This document shows positions 52,932 through 62,008 of a DNA stretch of 64,000 nucleotides, piece by piece (the stretch's first letter is position 1; every line of letters begins with the position of its first letter). A program made the translations under genes and the position numbers. Location of the stretch: contig NZ_CAJHCP010000007.1 of NCBI RefSeq assembly GCF_904848625.1, forward strand, positions 248,001 through 312,000, written 5' to 3'. This DNA is from Paraburkholderia metrosideri. Its GTDB lineage: Bacteria > Pseudomonadota > Gammaproteobacteria > Burkholderiales > Burkholderiaceae. Under the pieces are notes generated by a model. It was given only the letters and a program-made list of their open reading frames with translations, made no database searches and was not told the DNA's origin.

Positions 52932-52963
52932 AAGCGGCTTGTTTCACGTGAAACAAGCCGCTT
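52932..52963. terminator. Perfect 32-bp palindrome: parS site (52940-52955) and terminator
   Basis: The parS core TGTTTCACGTGAAACA is extended on both sides by AAGCGGCT / AGCCGCTT to a perfect 32-bp palindrome. An A-run at its left becomes a T-run on the minus strand, right after livF, so the same DNA can end the liv transcript and bind ParB. Confidence 0.88.
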
Positions 52964-52993
52964 CAAAGTACGACGAACAACAAACGCGCGATC

Positions 52994-53758
52994 CTAGGCG
53001 ACTTTTTTTGCCAGCCCCAGATATGTCTCAATCACACGCGGATTTTTCGCCAAATCGGCCGCCTCCCCTTCCAGCGCCAACTCTCCCGTTTCAAGCACGT
53101 AACCATAATCGGAGATTTGCAACGCGGCGCGCGCATTCTGCTCGATCAGTAGCGTCGCGACGCCGGTCTGGCGCAGCGCGCTGATGATGTGAAAAATCTC
53201 TTTCACGATCAACGGCGCCAGGCCCAAACTTGGCTCGTCCAGCATTAGCAGATCTGGTTTGCCCATCAGTGCCCGCCCTACCGCAAGCATCTGGCGCTCG
53301 CCGCCGGACAACGTGCCAGCGGCCTGCTTGCGACGCTCCTTCAAGCGTGGAAAAAGAGTAAACACGGGTTCGAGCTGATCGAGGAAATTTCGCTCCCCTG
53401 CCCGCTTGCGCCGATACGCCCCCAGCACCAGGTTGTCTTCAACCGTCATCGACGCGAACAACTCGCGCTTCTCAGGCACCAGACACATGCCCCGCGCGAC
53501 TCTCTTTTCGACCGGTACCGCGCTGACATCCTCGCCCTGATAAACCACGGCGCCTTTCGCGTGCCCCGTACTCGGCAACGCCCCCATGATCGCGTTCAAG
53601 AGCGTGGACTTGCCGGCACCATTGGGGCCGATCACCGAGACGATCTGCCCCGCGCGCACTTTGATCGCCGCGCCGTGTAGCGCCTCGACCTTGCCGTACC
53701 GAACGGACAGTCCGATAACATCGAGAATCGGCGAACCAGCATTCATTGTTTTCTCCAT
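52994..53758 (-). CDS. livF: Liv-type ABC transporter ATPase (LivF)
   Basis: A 254-residue ABC ATPase: Walker A GPNGAGKSTLLNAIM, signature LSGGERQMLAVGRALM, Walker B LLMLDEPSLGLAP. It is the second ATPase of a branched-chain amino-acid type importer. The ATG at 53758 overlaps the livMG stop as TGATG (a GTG one codon earlier is possible). Last gene of the operon, ending at the parS palindrome. Confidence 0.93.
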   Translation of the reverse strand: MEKTMNAGSPILDVIGLSVRYGKVEALHGAAIKVRAGQIVSVIGPNGAGKSTLLNAIMGALPSTGHAKGAVVYQGEDVSAVPVEKRVARGMCLVPEKRELFASMTVEDNLVLGAYRRKRAGERNFLDQLEPVFTLFPRLKERRKQAAGTLSGGERQMLAVGRALMGKPDLLMLDEPSLGLAPLIVKEIFHIISALRQTGVATLLIEQNARAALQISDYGYVLETGELALEGEAADLAKNPRVIETYLGLAKKVA

Positions 53759-55542
53759 CACTCCACCCCGCCCAGATACGCTTCAAGCACAGCCGGGTCT
53801 TGCTGCACGTCCTGCGGCAAACCTTCGGCGATCCGGGTGCCAAACTCCATGACGACGAGTCGGTCGGTGAGATTCATCACGAAATCCATGTCGTGCTCAA
53901 CCAGCAGCACGCTCATCCCCTCCGCTTTCAGGCGACGCAGCAAGTCTGCCAGTTGCAGCTTTTCCTGGTAACGCAAACCGGCCGCCGGCTCATCCAGCAG
54001 CAGCAGCGTCGGGTCACAGCACAACGCACGGGCAATCTCGAGAATCCGTTGCTGCCCCAGCGCCAGACTGCCCGCTTCGTCATACATATGCTGCTCAAGC
54101 CCGACACGACGGATCTGGCGAGCGGCCTCGGCCATCAAGCGCGCCTCTTCCGTGCCGTTCAACCTGACGACGCTGCGCCAAACGCCCGCCTGCCCTCGCA
54201 GATGCGCGCCAATCGCGACGTTCTCCAGAACGGTCATGCCGGGCAGCAGCTTGACATGCTGGAACGTCCGGCCGATTCCTCGCTTGACGATTTCACGTGA
54301 ATTCAGCGAATCGATCCGCTCACCACGGAACGTAATTTCGCCGCTGGTCGCCTGAAGCACGCCGGTCACCAGATTGAAGGTGGTCGACTTGCCCGCGCCA
54401 TTGGGTCCGATCAGCCCGATGATCTGCCCCGCTTTCACCTCGAAGCTGACATCGTTCACCGCAACCAGGCCACCGAACTGCTTGCGAGCCTTGTTCACCG
54501 TCAGCAGGCTTTCGCCGCTCGCCGGCTTGCTGCGCTGCGGCAGCGGTTCTGCATGATCGGACATGTGAGCGCGCGAACCACGCGGGAAAAATCGCGCGAC
54601 GAATGGCCAGACACCCTGGCGGGCGTATTGCAGCAGCAGCACCATCAGGATGCCGAACACGATGACTTCGAAATTGCCATTCTCGCCCAGCAACTTCGGC
54701 AGCAAGGTTTGCAGATAGTCCTGCAACACCGTGAGGATCGCCGCCCCCAGCACTGCGCCCCACACGTGCGACACGCCCCCCACCACCGCCATGAACAGAA
54801 ACTCGATGCCGTGATTCAAACCAAACGGCGTCGGATTCACTGCGCGTTGCAGGTGGGCGTACAAAAAGCCTGAAATCGACGCCAACACCGCTGCATAGAC
54901 GAAGATCACCACACGCATCCAGCCCGTGTTGACGCCCATCGCTTCAGCCATCATGCCGCCGCCGCGCAACGCGCGAATCGCCCGGCCCGGCCGGCTATTA
55001 AGCAAATTCTGAACAGAGACGACCGCGCCAAGCACGACGACCCAGATCAGGTAATAGATATGCCGGCCAGACTCCAGGTTGATGCCGAACACATTCAGCA
55101 CCGGAATCCCGTTGATGCCGTCGTACTTGCCCAGCATGTCCAGATTGCCGAACAGATAGAACAACGCGAGTCCCCATGCGATCGTGCCAAGCGGCAGGAA
55201 GTGGCCGGACAAACGCATGGTGACGAGGCCGAGCATCAGCGCGATCACTGCCGTCACGACCACCCCGGCGATGAGCGCGAGCCACGGCGACACGCCGTAC
55301 GTTGTCGTCAGATAGGCGGTCGCATAGGCACCGATCCCGACGAACGCCGCCTGCCCGAAGCTCGTCATCCCGCCGATGCCCGTGAGTAACACGAGCCCGA
55401 TCGCGACGATCGAATACAGCCCGATGTAGTTCAGCAAGGTCACCCAGTACTCGGGCACATGAATCGGTTGCGGCAACACCGGTAGCGCGAACAACACCAC
55501 GAGGAACAACCAGAAGAACTTGTTTTGCATGATCCGTTTCAT
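53758..55542 (-). CDS. Fused LivM permease-LivG ATPase of a Liv-type ABC transporter
   Basis: A 594-residue fusion. The first ~330 residues form a LivM-like permease of about eight to ten membrane segments (GLVLLTGIGGMTSFGQAAFV, then VGGVSHVWGAVLGAAILTVL). After a polar linker (around 330-345) comes a LivG-type ATPase with Walker A GPNGAGKSTTFNLVTG, signature LALGQQRILEIARAL and LLLLDEPAAGL. In most bacteria LivM and LivG are separate. The GGAGGAG ribosome binding site fixes the ATG at 55542. Confidence 0.9.
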   Translation of the reverse strand: MKRIMQNKFFWLFLVVLFALPVLPQPIHVPEYWVTLLNYIGLYSIVAIGLVLLTGIGGMTSFGQAAFVGIGAYATAYLTTTYGVSPWLALIAGVVVTAVIALMLGLVTMRLSGHFLPLGTIAWGLALFYLFGNLDMLGKYDGINGIPVLNVFGINLESGRHIYYLIWVVVLGAVVSVQNLLNSRPGRAIRALRGGGMMAEAMGVNTGWMRVVIFVYAAVLASISGFLYAHLQRAVNPTPFGLNHGIEFLFMAVVGGVSHVWGAVLGAAILTVLQDYLQTLLPKLLGENGNFEVIVFGILMVLLLQYARQGVWPFVARFFPRGSRAHMSDHAEPLPQRSKPASGESLLTVNKARKQFGGLVAVNDVSFEVKAGQIIGLIGPNGAGKSTTFNLVTGVLQATSGEITFRGERIDSLNSREIVKRGIGRTFQHVKLLPGMTVLENVAIGAHLRGQAGVWRSVVRLNGTEEARLMAEAARQIRRVGLEQHMYDEAGSLALGQQRILEIARALCCDPTLLLLDEPAAGLRYQEKLQLADLLRRLKAEGMSVLLVEHDMDFVMNLTDRLVVMEFGTRIAEGLPQDVQQDPAVLEAYLGGVE

Positions 55543-55546
55543 CGGG

Positions 55547-56602
55547 TCACTCCTCCTCTTCTTCGGTGTGCGGGCTGGCAAGACTTCGCCACAGCAGCAC
55601 CGGGATGATCAGCGTGAACACGATCACTTCTTTATAAGCGCTCGCCCAGAACGACGAATACGATTCCAGCAGGCCGACCAGAATCGATCCCGCAGCCGCC
55701 AGCGGATAGCTGACGAGTCCGCCGATAATCGCGCCCACGAAGCCCTTCAAACCGATCAGGAAGCCCGAGTCGTAGTAGATGGTAGTCAGCGGTGCAACGA
55801 GGATGCCGCACAGCGCGCCGAGACCCGCAGCGAGCGTGAACGCGAGCCGTCCCGCCTGCGTCGTGCCGATACCGACGAGCCGCGCGCCGAGCCGGTTCAC
55901 CGATGTCGCGCGCAACGCCTTACCGGAGATCGAGCGGTCGAAGTACAGATACAACGCGCCGATCAGCACAACCGCGGTGCCGACGACCCACAGGCTTTGC
56001 CCGGAGATCGACAGGCTGCCGAGGTTGAACGTCGCATCCGAGAATGCGGTCGTGCGCGAACCCTCCGCGCCGAACATCACAAGCCCGAGGCCGACCATCG
56101 CGAAGTGCACCGCCACTGCGACGATCAGCAGCAATAGCGTGGTCGCTTCTGCGATCGGCTCGTATGCGAGCCGGTAGACGAACGGTCCCATCGGAATCAC
56201 GATCAGAAGTGTCAGCGCGATCTGCACGAGCATCGGCAATGGCTGCAGGAAGACACCTCGCGTGAGCGCGTAAACCGCAATCGGAAACAGCAGGTATTTG
56301 CCGACCAGCAAGACCAGCGTGCGCGCCGCATGGCGCCGCCGCTCGGCATGCCGCACCATCCCCCCTACTTCGACGACGAAACAGGCAGCGCCCATCGCCA
56401 TTAACAACCAGCATGTGGCCGGAAATTTCTGCGTCTGCAAAGCGGCGAGCGTCAACGCACCGTACGAAACAAACTCCCCCTGTGGGATGAAGATCACCCG
56501 CGTCACGGAAAACACCAGCACCAGCGCAAGCGCGAGCAGCGCGTAAATCGCGCCGGTGGTGATGCCGTCCTGCGCGAGGATCGCCGCAATTGATAGATCC
56601 AT
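55547..56602 (-). CDS. livH: Liv-type ABC permease LivH, long form
   Basis: A 351-residue inner-membrane permease of a branched-chain amino-acid type importer. It starts MDLSIAAILAQDGITTGAIY at the ATG at 56602, with GAGGAAGT just upstream. VFSVTRVIFIPQGEFVSYGA and FVGAIIGGLVSYPLAAAGSI are family-like. Typical LivH has about 290-308 residues; here an added segment of roughly 50 residues (from about EVGGMVRHAERRRHAA) inserts charged and hydrophobic sequence near residue 80-130. It ends with a run of five Glu. Confidence 0.85.
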   Translation of the reverse strand: MDLSIAAILAQDGITTGAIYALLALALVLVFSVTRVIFIPQGEFVSYGALTLAALQTQKFPATCWLLMAMGAACFVVEVGGMVRHAERRRHAARTLVLLVGKYLLFPIAVYALTRGVFLQPLPMLVQIALTLLIVIPMGPFVYRLAYEPIAEATTLLLLIVAVAVHFAMVGLGLVMFGAEGSRTTAFSDATFNLGSLSISGQSLWVVGTAVVLIGALYLYFDRSISGKALRATSVNRLGARLVGIGTTQAGRLAFTLAAGLGALCGILVAPLTTIYYDSGFLIGLKGFVGAIIGGLVSYPLAAAGSILVGLLESYSSFWASAYKEVIVFTLIIPVLLWRSLASPHTEEEEE

Positions 56603-56699
56603 ACTTCCTCGTCCTGAAGCGTCGAAATCGAAAACTGGGAACCGGTCGACGTGGTGGCAAGATACGTGGCCCCACCGACCTGCAATATCTGAAAAGACA

Positions 56700-56728
56700 C
56701 CCGCCGCACCGGAACACGGTGCGGCGGG
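56700..56728 (-). promoter_or_regulatory. Intercistronic stem-loop between binding protein and permease genes
   Basis: CCCGCCGCACCG and CGGTGCGGCGGG form a perfect 12-bp stem with a 5-nt loop. It is followed on the minus strand by TGTCTTTTC, too weak a T-run for full termination. It could raise the level of the binding protein relative to the permease. Confidence 0.6.
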
Positions 56729-56810
56729 CGATGCCATTGTCATCGAACAGAATGGCAATGCGGCTTATCAAGCCGCAGAATGCGCGAGAGGCGCGTACCG
56801 CTTTTTGTTA

Positions 56811-57971
56811 TTAGTCGTTTTGCAGCTTCCACTTGCCGTCGACGATCTGCACGATCACACGTGCACGTTTATCGAGACCGTTGTGGTCGGTCGTCGTGGT
56901 GTTCATGATGCCGTGCGAGACCGGCAATTCCTTGATGTTCTCCAGTGCGCCGCGCAGTGCCACGCGGAACGCTTCGGTGCCCGGTTGGGCCGTCTTCAGC
57001 GCGACGGGGATCGCGGCTTGCAACATCTGGCCGGCGTCCCATGCGTGACCGCCGAAGGTTGCCACCGAACCCGCGCCATACGCTTTCTCGTACGCCGCTT
57101 TATAGGCTTCGGACGACGCCTTCACCGGATTCGAATCGGGCAATTGATCGGCCACGAGGATCGGCCCCGCAGGCAGGAGTTCACCTTCGCAATCCTTGCC
57201 GCACACGCGCAGGAAGTCGTTGTTGGCGACGCCGTGCGTCTGGTAGACCTTGCCCTTATAGCCGCGCTCTTTCAACGTCTTGGCCGGCAGCGCGGACGGC
57301 GTACCGGCCCCCGCGATCAACACCGCGTCGGGATTGGCGCCCATGGTCTTCAGAACCTGGCCGGTCACCGATGCGTCGGTGCGGTTAAAGCGCTCGTTCG
57401 ATACGATCTTCAGATGATGCGCAGCGGCAGCCGCAGTGAAGACGTTGTTCCAGCCGTCGCCGTATGCGTCGGCGAAGCCGATGAAGCCCACCGTTTTCAC
57501 GCCGTGACGCTCCATATAGTCGGCGATAGCGTCGGCCATCAGGCTATCGTTTTGTGGCGGCTTGAACGCCCATGCGCGCTTCGTATCCATCGGCGAAATG
57601 ATCGCAGCCGATGCCGCCAGCGAAATCACCGGCGTCTTGCCTTCCGCCGCGGGATCGAGCATGGCGAGCGAATTCGGTGTGACCGTCGAGCCGATGATCG
57701 CATCGACATGATCTTCGTCGATCAGCTTGCGCGTGTTCTGCACGGCCTTGCCGGTATCCGATGCGTCATCGAGAACAATGTACTGCACGGTCTTGCCGCC
57801 AATCTCTTTCGGCAACAATGCGATTGTGTTCTTCTCAGGAATCCCGAGTGATGCGGCCGGTCCCGTGGTGGACAACGTCACGCCGATCTTCACCTGGGCG
57901 AACGCTGCGCCGGCGCCGCACATCAACGCCATGGCGATGCCTGTGCGTACCCATTGCTTTGTCTTTTTCAT
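56811..57971 (-). CDS. Liv-type ABC transporter binding protein (copy A)
   Basis: A 386-residue periplasmic binding protein with a Sec signal (MALMCGAGAAFAQ) and the mature start KIGVTLSTTGPAASLGIPEK. The CGKDCEGELLPAGPILVADQ segment has a conserved Cys pair, likely a disulphide. The ATG at 57971 follows GGAG at normal spacing. It is closely related to the binding protein encoded at 58403-59569 and is the first gene of the livH-livMG-livF operon. Confidence 0.93.
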   Translation of the reverse strand: MKKTKQWVRTGIAMALMCGAGAAFAQVKIGVTLSTTGPAASLGIPEKNTIALLPKEIGGKTVQYIVLDDASDTGKAVQNTRKLIDEDHVDAIIGSTVTPNSLAMLDPAAEGKTPVISLAASAAIISPMDTKRAWAFKPPQNDSLMADAIADYMERHGVKTVGFIGFADAYGDGWNNVFTAAAAAHHLKIVSNERFNRTDASVTGQVLKTMGANPDAVLIAGAGTPSALPAKTLKERGYKGKVYQTHGVANNDFLRVCGKDCEGELLPAGPILVADQLPDSNPVKASSEAYKAAYEKAYGAGSVATFGGHAWDAGQMLQAAIPVALKTAQPGTEAFRVALRGALENIKELPVSHGIMNTTTTDHNGLDKRARVIVQIVDGKWKLQND

Positions 57972-58035
57972 TGCGAGTCTCCAAACGCTTCGAAGCGCGT
58001 ACCTGTAATCCGGCGCATGGGCCGGGTGTCTGAAT

Positions 58036-58239
58036 CTAGTTTTCGGGTTCAGGCGTGCCAAGCATGGTTTTCCCTGCTTCACGTGAATACCATCGCCACT
58101 TTTTATTCCACTGCCCTACTTCTATCGTCGCGAACAGCCCGCCACGATTCCCACGATAGTCGGCGCACTTCATCGTCACGATTTCGTCGCCGGACAAAAC
58201 CACTAACATGTTAGTAGTATTGCGTTCTGCATCATTCAT
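58036..58239 (-). CDS. Possible small protein, hypothetical
   Basis: A 67-codon frame starting MNDAERNTTNMLVVLSGDEI and containing EVGQWNKKWRWYSREAGK. It reads like a real small protein but no ribosome binding site precedes the ATG. It sits in the spacer between two binding-protein genes and contains a near-consensus parS at 58075-58090. No family is recognised. Confidence 0.35.
   Translation of the reverse strand: MNDAERNTTNMLVVLSGDEIVTMKCADYRGNRGGLFATIEVGQWNKKWRWYSREAGKTMLGTPEPEN
58075..58090. promoter_or_regulatory. Near-consensus parS-like site
   Basis: TGCTTCACGTGAATAC matches 13 of 16 positions of the parS consensus and keeps the central TTCACGTGAA. A low-affinity ParB site is possible. 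Confidence 0.35.
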
Positions 58240-58292
58240 GGTCAATAGACTGTATGGCTAATGCGGGTTTGTCCTGAAGCCGCCGAGCCACA

Positions 58293-58308
58293 CTTTTCAC
58301 GTGAAGCA
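58293..58308. promoter_or_regulatory. Near-consensus parS-like site
   Basis: CTTTTCACGTGAAGCA matches 13 of 16 positions of the parS consensus, with the core TTTCACGTGAA intact. It lies about 200 bp from the other near-match. Confidence 0.35.
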
Positions 58309-58339
58309 CTCATGCAGCGCATTCACTTCAGACAAGCAA

Positions 58340-58373
58340 TAAAAAAGACGCGTCAACTGCACGCGTCTTTTTT
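58340..58373 (-). terminator. Intrinsic terminator after the second binding-protein gene
   Basis: AAAAAAGACGCGT and ACGCGTCTTTTTT pair around CAACTGC. The T-run on the minus strand ends the gene at 58403-59569. Confidence 0.92.
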
Positions 58374-58402
58374 GATGGGCTTCCGTATCGCTGCGCCTTC
58401 GC

Positions 58403-59569
58403 TCAGTCGCCGGCCAGCTTCCACTTGCCGCCGACGATCTCCACCATCACGCGCGCACGCTGGTCGAGGCCTGCGTGATCGTTCGCGCTCATGTTGAAGA
58501 TGCCGTGCGACGCGGGCATGTCTTTGGTGCTCTCCAGTGCCGCGCGCAGCGCCTCACGGAATGCGGGTGTGCCCGGCTGGCCCTTCTTCAGCGCGAGCGG
58601 AATGGCACGTTGCAGCAGCAAACCTGCGTCCCATGCGTGACCGCCAAACGTCGAGATCGAGTCAGCACCGTAAGCGCCTTCATAAGCGTGCTTGTACGCA
58701 AGCGCACTCTTTTTCACCGGATTCGAATCGGGCAACTGGTCAGCAACCAGCAGCGGCCCAGCCGGCAGATAGGTACCTTCGCAATCCTTGCCGCACACGC
58801 GCAGGAAGTCGTTATTCGCGACGCCATGCGTCTGGTAGTACTTGCCCTTGTAGCCACGTTCCCGGAGCGTTTTCTGCGGCAGCGCGGCCGGTGTACCCGC
58901 ACCCGCGATCAGCACCGCGTCGGGGTTTTGCGACATCATCTTCAACACCTGGCCCGTCACCGACGCATCGTTGCGCGCGAATCGTTCGTTCGCGACGATC
59001 CTGATCTTTGCGAGATCGGCAGCCTTGCTGAACTCCTTAAACCAGCTTTCGCCGTATGCATCGGCGAAGCCGATAAACGCAACCGTCTTCACACCGTGAT
59101 TCGCCATGTGTTGCGCAATCGCGGTGGCCATCAGAATGTCGTTTTGCGGCGTCTTGAAGACCCACGCGCGCTTCGCATCCATCGGCTCGACGATGCTCGC
59201 GGCGGCGGCCATCGAGATCATCGGCGTGGTGCTTTCAGCGGCGACGTCGATCATTGCCAGCGAGTTCGGCACGACGGTCGAACCGATCAGCGCATCGACG
59301 TGATCTTCGCTGGTGAGCTTGCGGGCATTCTTGACCGCCTGAGTTGAATCGGTCGCATCGTCGAGCACGATGTAGTCGATCTTCTGCCCTGCTACCTCTT
59401 TAGGCAGCAACGCAACGGTGTTCTTTTCCGGAATTCCCAGCGACGCAGCCGGCCCCGTTGCCGACACCGACACGCCAATTTTCACGTCTGCGAATGCATG
59501 GGTGCTCCATGCCGACGACATGCCCACAGCGACCAGTGCCGCACTCATCCAACCCGATACCGACTTCAT
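58403..59569 (-). CDS. Liv-type ABC transporter binding protein (copy B)
   Basis: A 388-residue periplasmic binding protein with a signal peptide (SAALVAVGMSSAWSTHAFA) and the mature start KIGVSVSATGPAASLGIPEK. It is strongly similar along its whole length to copy A, including CGKDCEGTYLPAGPLLVADQ and FGGHAWDAGLLLQRAIP. It has its own terminator and start (AGGAGCAGG before the ATG), so it is a single-gene unit. It may present a different ligand to the same LivHMGF complex (inference). Confidence 0.93.
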   Translation of the reverse strand: MKSVSGWMSAALVAVGMSSAWSTHAFADVKIGVSVSATGPAASLGIPEKNTVALLPKEVAGQKIDYIVLDDATDSTQAVKNARKLTSEDHVDALIGSTVVPNSLAMIDVAAESTTPMISMAAAASIVEPMDAKRAWVFKTPQNDILMATAIAQHMANHGVKTVAFIGFADAYGESWFKEFSKAADLAKIRIVANERFARNDASVTGQVLKMMSQNPDAVLIAGAGTPAALPQKTLRERGYKGKYYQTHGVANNDFLRVCGKDCEGTYLPAGPLLVADQLPDSNPVKKSALAYKHAYEGAYGADSISTFGGHAWDAGLLLQRAIPLALKKGQPGTPAFREALRAALESTKDMPASHGIFNMSANDHAGLDQRARVMVEIVGGKWKLAGD

Positions 59570-60092
59570 CCTGCTCCTCTATCTACCCCGGTTATTCATT
59601 TGAATTTAAAGCCGCGGATTTAAATGCCGACCCAGCGGTCGGTGAAAAGCGAGTTTAGCGGACGAAAGTGCGGCCCCGCAAGCAATTTGCAGGGTTGTGT
59701 GGCGTGGAATCAGTGGCTATCCGGCGAATAAAAAAGGGCCACCGGATTAGAGAAAAACGGGAATGGTGATTAATCGAAAGTACAAATAAAAAGCGCTGTT
59801 GGATATCAATCCAACAGCGCTTTCGTCTGGGCACTTAGTGCCTCATTGTCTCCTCGTTCTCCACCTGCAAATTCGGTGCTGCATCAGAACTTCATGAAGA
59901 TTAAACGACCACCCTCCCGGCTACAACTAGCAATTACCCTAGTGGTGCACTGCGGCACCAACTTGGCGCACGTTTATGCCAAGCAGAACCGCCTTCGTTT
60001 GATACCGCCCGGGGAAGGCTTTGCAGTCTACCTCAAGCACGCCCGACGCACAGATACATCGGAATCCAGATCAATTGTGCGACGCATCGTTT
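59570..60092. other. Intergenic region with terminator
   Basis: About 520 bp. It contains the promoter region of copy B and the terminator of the next operon. A plus-strand frame from 59846 to 60103 reads through the end of livM and is not supported. Confidence 0.45.
59790..59823 (-). terminator. Terminator downstream of the second liv operon
   Basis: A 15-bp perfect stem AAAGCGCTGTTGGAT / ATCCAACAGCGCTTT with a 4-nt loop. On the minus strand it is followed by TTTTTATTTG, and it lies 270 bp after livM. Confidence 0.85.
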
Positions 60093-61067
60093 TCACGCTC
60101 TGAGCGGCCGGACCCGCGCCACGATCTCACCGACAATGCCGCGCCGGAACGCGAGCACGCACGCGATAAAGATGATCCCCGTGACGATGGTCACTGACTC
60201 GCCCAGCGAACGGAACCAGTCGACGCCAGTCGATGCAGCCAATGCCGAGCCGATGTCGCCGAGCCGGTCTTCCAGTGCAACGATCAGCGCGGCGCCGAGC
60301 AACGGTCCGAACAGCGTGCCCATGCCGCCGACCAGCGTCATCAGGATCACGAGACCGGACATGGTCCAATAGGCATCGCTCAGCGTTTCAAAACCCTGCA
60401 CCAGCACCTTGAGCGATCCGGCCAGACCTGCAAGTCCCGCCGACAGAATGAACGCGAGCAACTTGAAGCGATCCGTGTCGTAACCAAGCGACACCGCACG
60501 CGGCTCATTTTCCTTGATGGCGACCAGCACCTGCCCGAACGGCGAATGCACGATTCGCACGATCAGCAGGAACGCCAGCACCATCACGATCAACACGACA
60601 AAATACAGCGCTACGTCCGACGACAGATCGAGCAGGCCGAACAGCTTGCCGCGCGGCACGCCTTGCAGTCCGTCCTCGCCATGCGTGAACGGCGCCTGCA
60701 GGAACACGAAATAGACCATTTGCGCGAGCGCCAGCGTCACCATCGCGAAGTAGATGCCCTGCCGGCGAATCGCGAACAGCCCGACGAGCAGGCCGAGCAC
60801 GGTCGCTGCCGCGGTGCCGGCCAGCACCCCGAGTTCCGGCGAAAAGCCGAGCGTCTGCATTGCATAGCCTGTGACGTAGCCGGCCGAGGCAAGAAACATC
60901 GCATGACCGAACGACAGCAACCCGGTATACCCGATCAACAGGTTGAAGGCCGCGGCAAACAACGCGAAGCACATCACCTTCATCATGAAGAGCGGATAGA
61001 TGCCGAGCACGGGCACCGCGAGCAATGCAATCAGCAGCAGGCCGTAGAGGATTTTTCTCTGCATCAT
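60093..61067 (-). CDS. livM: Liv-type ABC permease LivM
   Basis: A 324-residue permease with about eight to ten membrane segments. IGYTGLLSFGHAMFLASAGY and IKENEPRAVSLGYDTDRFKL are LivM landmarks, as is TLVGGMGTLFGPLLGAALIV. Unlike the first operon's LivM, it is not fused to an ATPase. It overlaps livH by 4 nt (61064-61067). It terminates the operon, with the stem-loop at 59790-59823 downstream. Confidence 0.92.
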   Translation of the reverse strand: MMQRKILYGLLLIALLAVPVLGIYPLFMMKVMCFALFAAAFNLLIGYTGLLSFGHAMFLASAGYVTGYAMQTLGFSPELGVLAGTAAATVLGLLVGLFAIRRQGIYFAMVTLALAQMVYFVFLQAPFTHGEDGLQGVPRGKLFGLLDLSSDVALYFVVLIVMVLAFLLIVRIVHSPFGQVLVAIKENEPRAVSLGYDTDRFKLLAFILSAGLAGLAGSLKVLVQGFETLSDAYWTMSGLVILMTLVGGMGTLFGPLLGAALIVALEDRLGDIGSALAASTGVDWFRSLGESVTIVTGIIFIACVLAFRRGIVGEIVARVRPLRA

Positions 61068-61948
61068 TTTTCCTTGCCGAAGAGACCCGCCGGGCGCACG
61101 AGCAACACCAGCGCCATGATCACGAAGACGACGGTGGCCGACGCTTCCGGATAAAACACCCGCGTCAGTCCCTCGATCACGCCGAGCATCAGCCCAGTGA
61201 GAATCGAGCCCATGATCGACCCCATCCCACCGATCACGACCACCGCGAACACGGTGATGATCATCGGCTGGCCCATCAGCGGTGATACCTGGATGACCGG
61301 TGCCGCCAGCACGCCGGCAAACGCGGCCAGCGCGACGCCGAAGCCGTAGGTCAACGTGATCATCAGTGGCACGTTGATGCCGAACGCTTCGACCAGCTTG
61401 GGGTTTTCAGTGCCCGCGCGCAGATAGGCGCCGAGGCGCGTCTTCTCGATCACGAACCACGTCGCGAAGCACACCACCAGCGACGCGACGACCACCCACG
61501 CACGATAGTTCGGCAGGAACATGAAGCCAAGATTGGTCGCACCGGACAGCGCCGACGGCACGTCGTACGGCTGGCCCGACGAACCGTAGATAGACCGGAA
61601 TACGCCTTCGACCACCAGCGTCAGCCCGAACGTCAGCAGCAGGCCGTAAAGATGATCGAGCTTGTACAGCCAGCGCAGCATCGAGCGTTCGATCACCATG
61701 CCGAACAGGCCGACGATCAGCGGCGCAACAAAAATCATCACCCAGTACGGCAGCCCGAAATACGACAGCCCCATCCACGCGAGCATCGCGCCGAGCATGA
61801 ACAACGCGCCGTGCGCGAAGTTGATCACGTTGAGCAAGCCGAAGATGATCGCCAGACCGAGGCTCAGGATCGCGTAGAACGAGCCGTTCACGAGCCCCAG
61901 CAGCAGCTGGCTCAGCATCGCCGGAAGCGGAATGCCAAAGATGTCCAT
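61064..61948 (-). CDS. livH: Liv-type ABC permease LivH
   Basis: A 294-residue permease of normal LivH length, starting MDIFGIPLPAMLSQLLLGLV. SLGLAIIFGLLNVINFAHGA, the family motif, and VVVIGGMGSIMGSILTGLML are present. It lies 201 nt downstream of the binding-protein gene and overlaps livM. It forms a heterodimer with LivM in the membrane. Confidence 0.93.
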   Translation of the reverse strand: MDIFGIPLPAMLSQLLLGLVNGSFYAILSLGLAIIFGLLNVINFAHGALFMLGAMLAWMGLSYFGLPYWVMIFVAPLIVGLFGMVIERSMLRWLYKLDHLYGLLLTFGLTLVVEGVFRSIYGSSGQPYDVPSALSGATNLGFMFLPNYRAWVVVASLVVCFATWFVIEKTRLGAYLRAGTENPKLVEAFGINVPLMITLTYGFGVALAAFAGVLAAPVIQVSPLMGQPMIITVFAVVVIGGMGSIMGSILTGLMLGVIEGLTRVFYPEASATVVFVIMALVLLVRPAGLFGKEK

Positions 61949-62008
61949 TAAAGCCTTTAACCCCTGAAGCCATTGCCAGGATGAGATCGATCACGCACGA
62001 TCCGGCCG

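Noticed and set aside
54289..54304. TTTCACGTGAAT inside the livMG fusion as parS
   Set aside because: Five of 16 positions differ from consensus; it is too weak to call.
59846..60103. An 85-codon plus-strand frame
   Set aside because: It overlaps the end of livM on the opposite strand, has no ribosome binding site I can see and no family resemblance.
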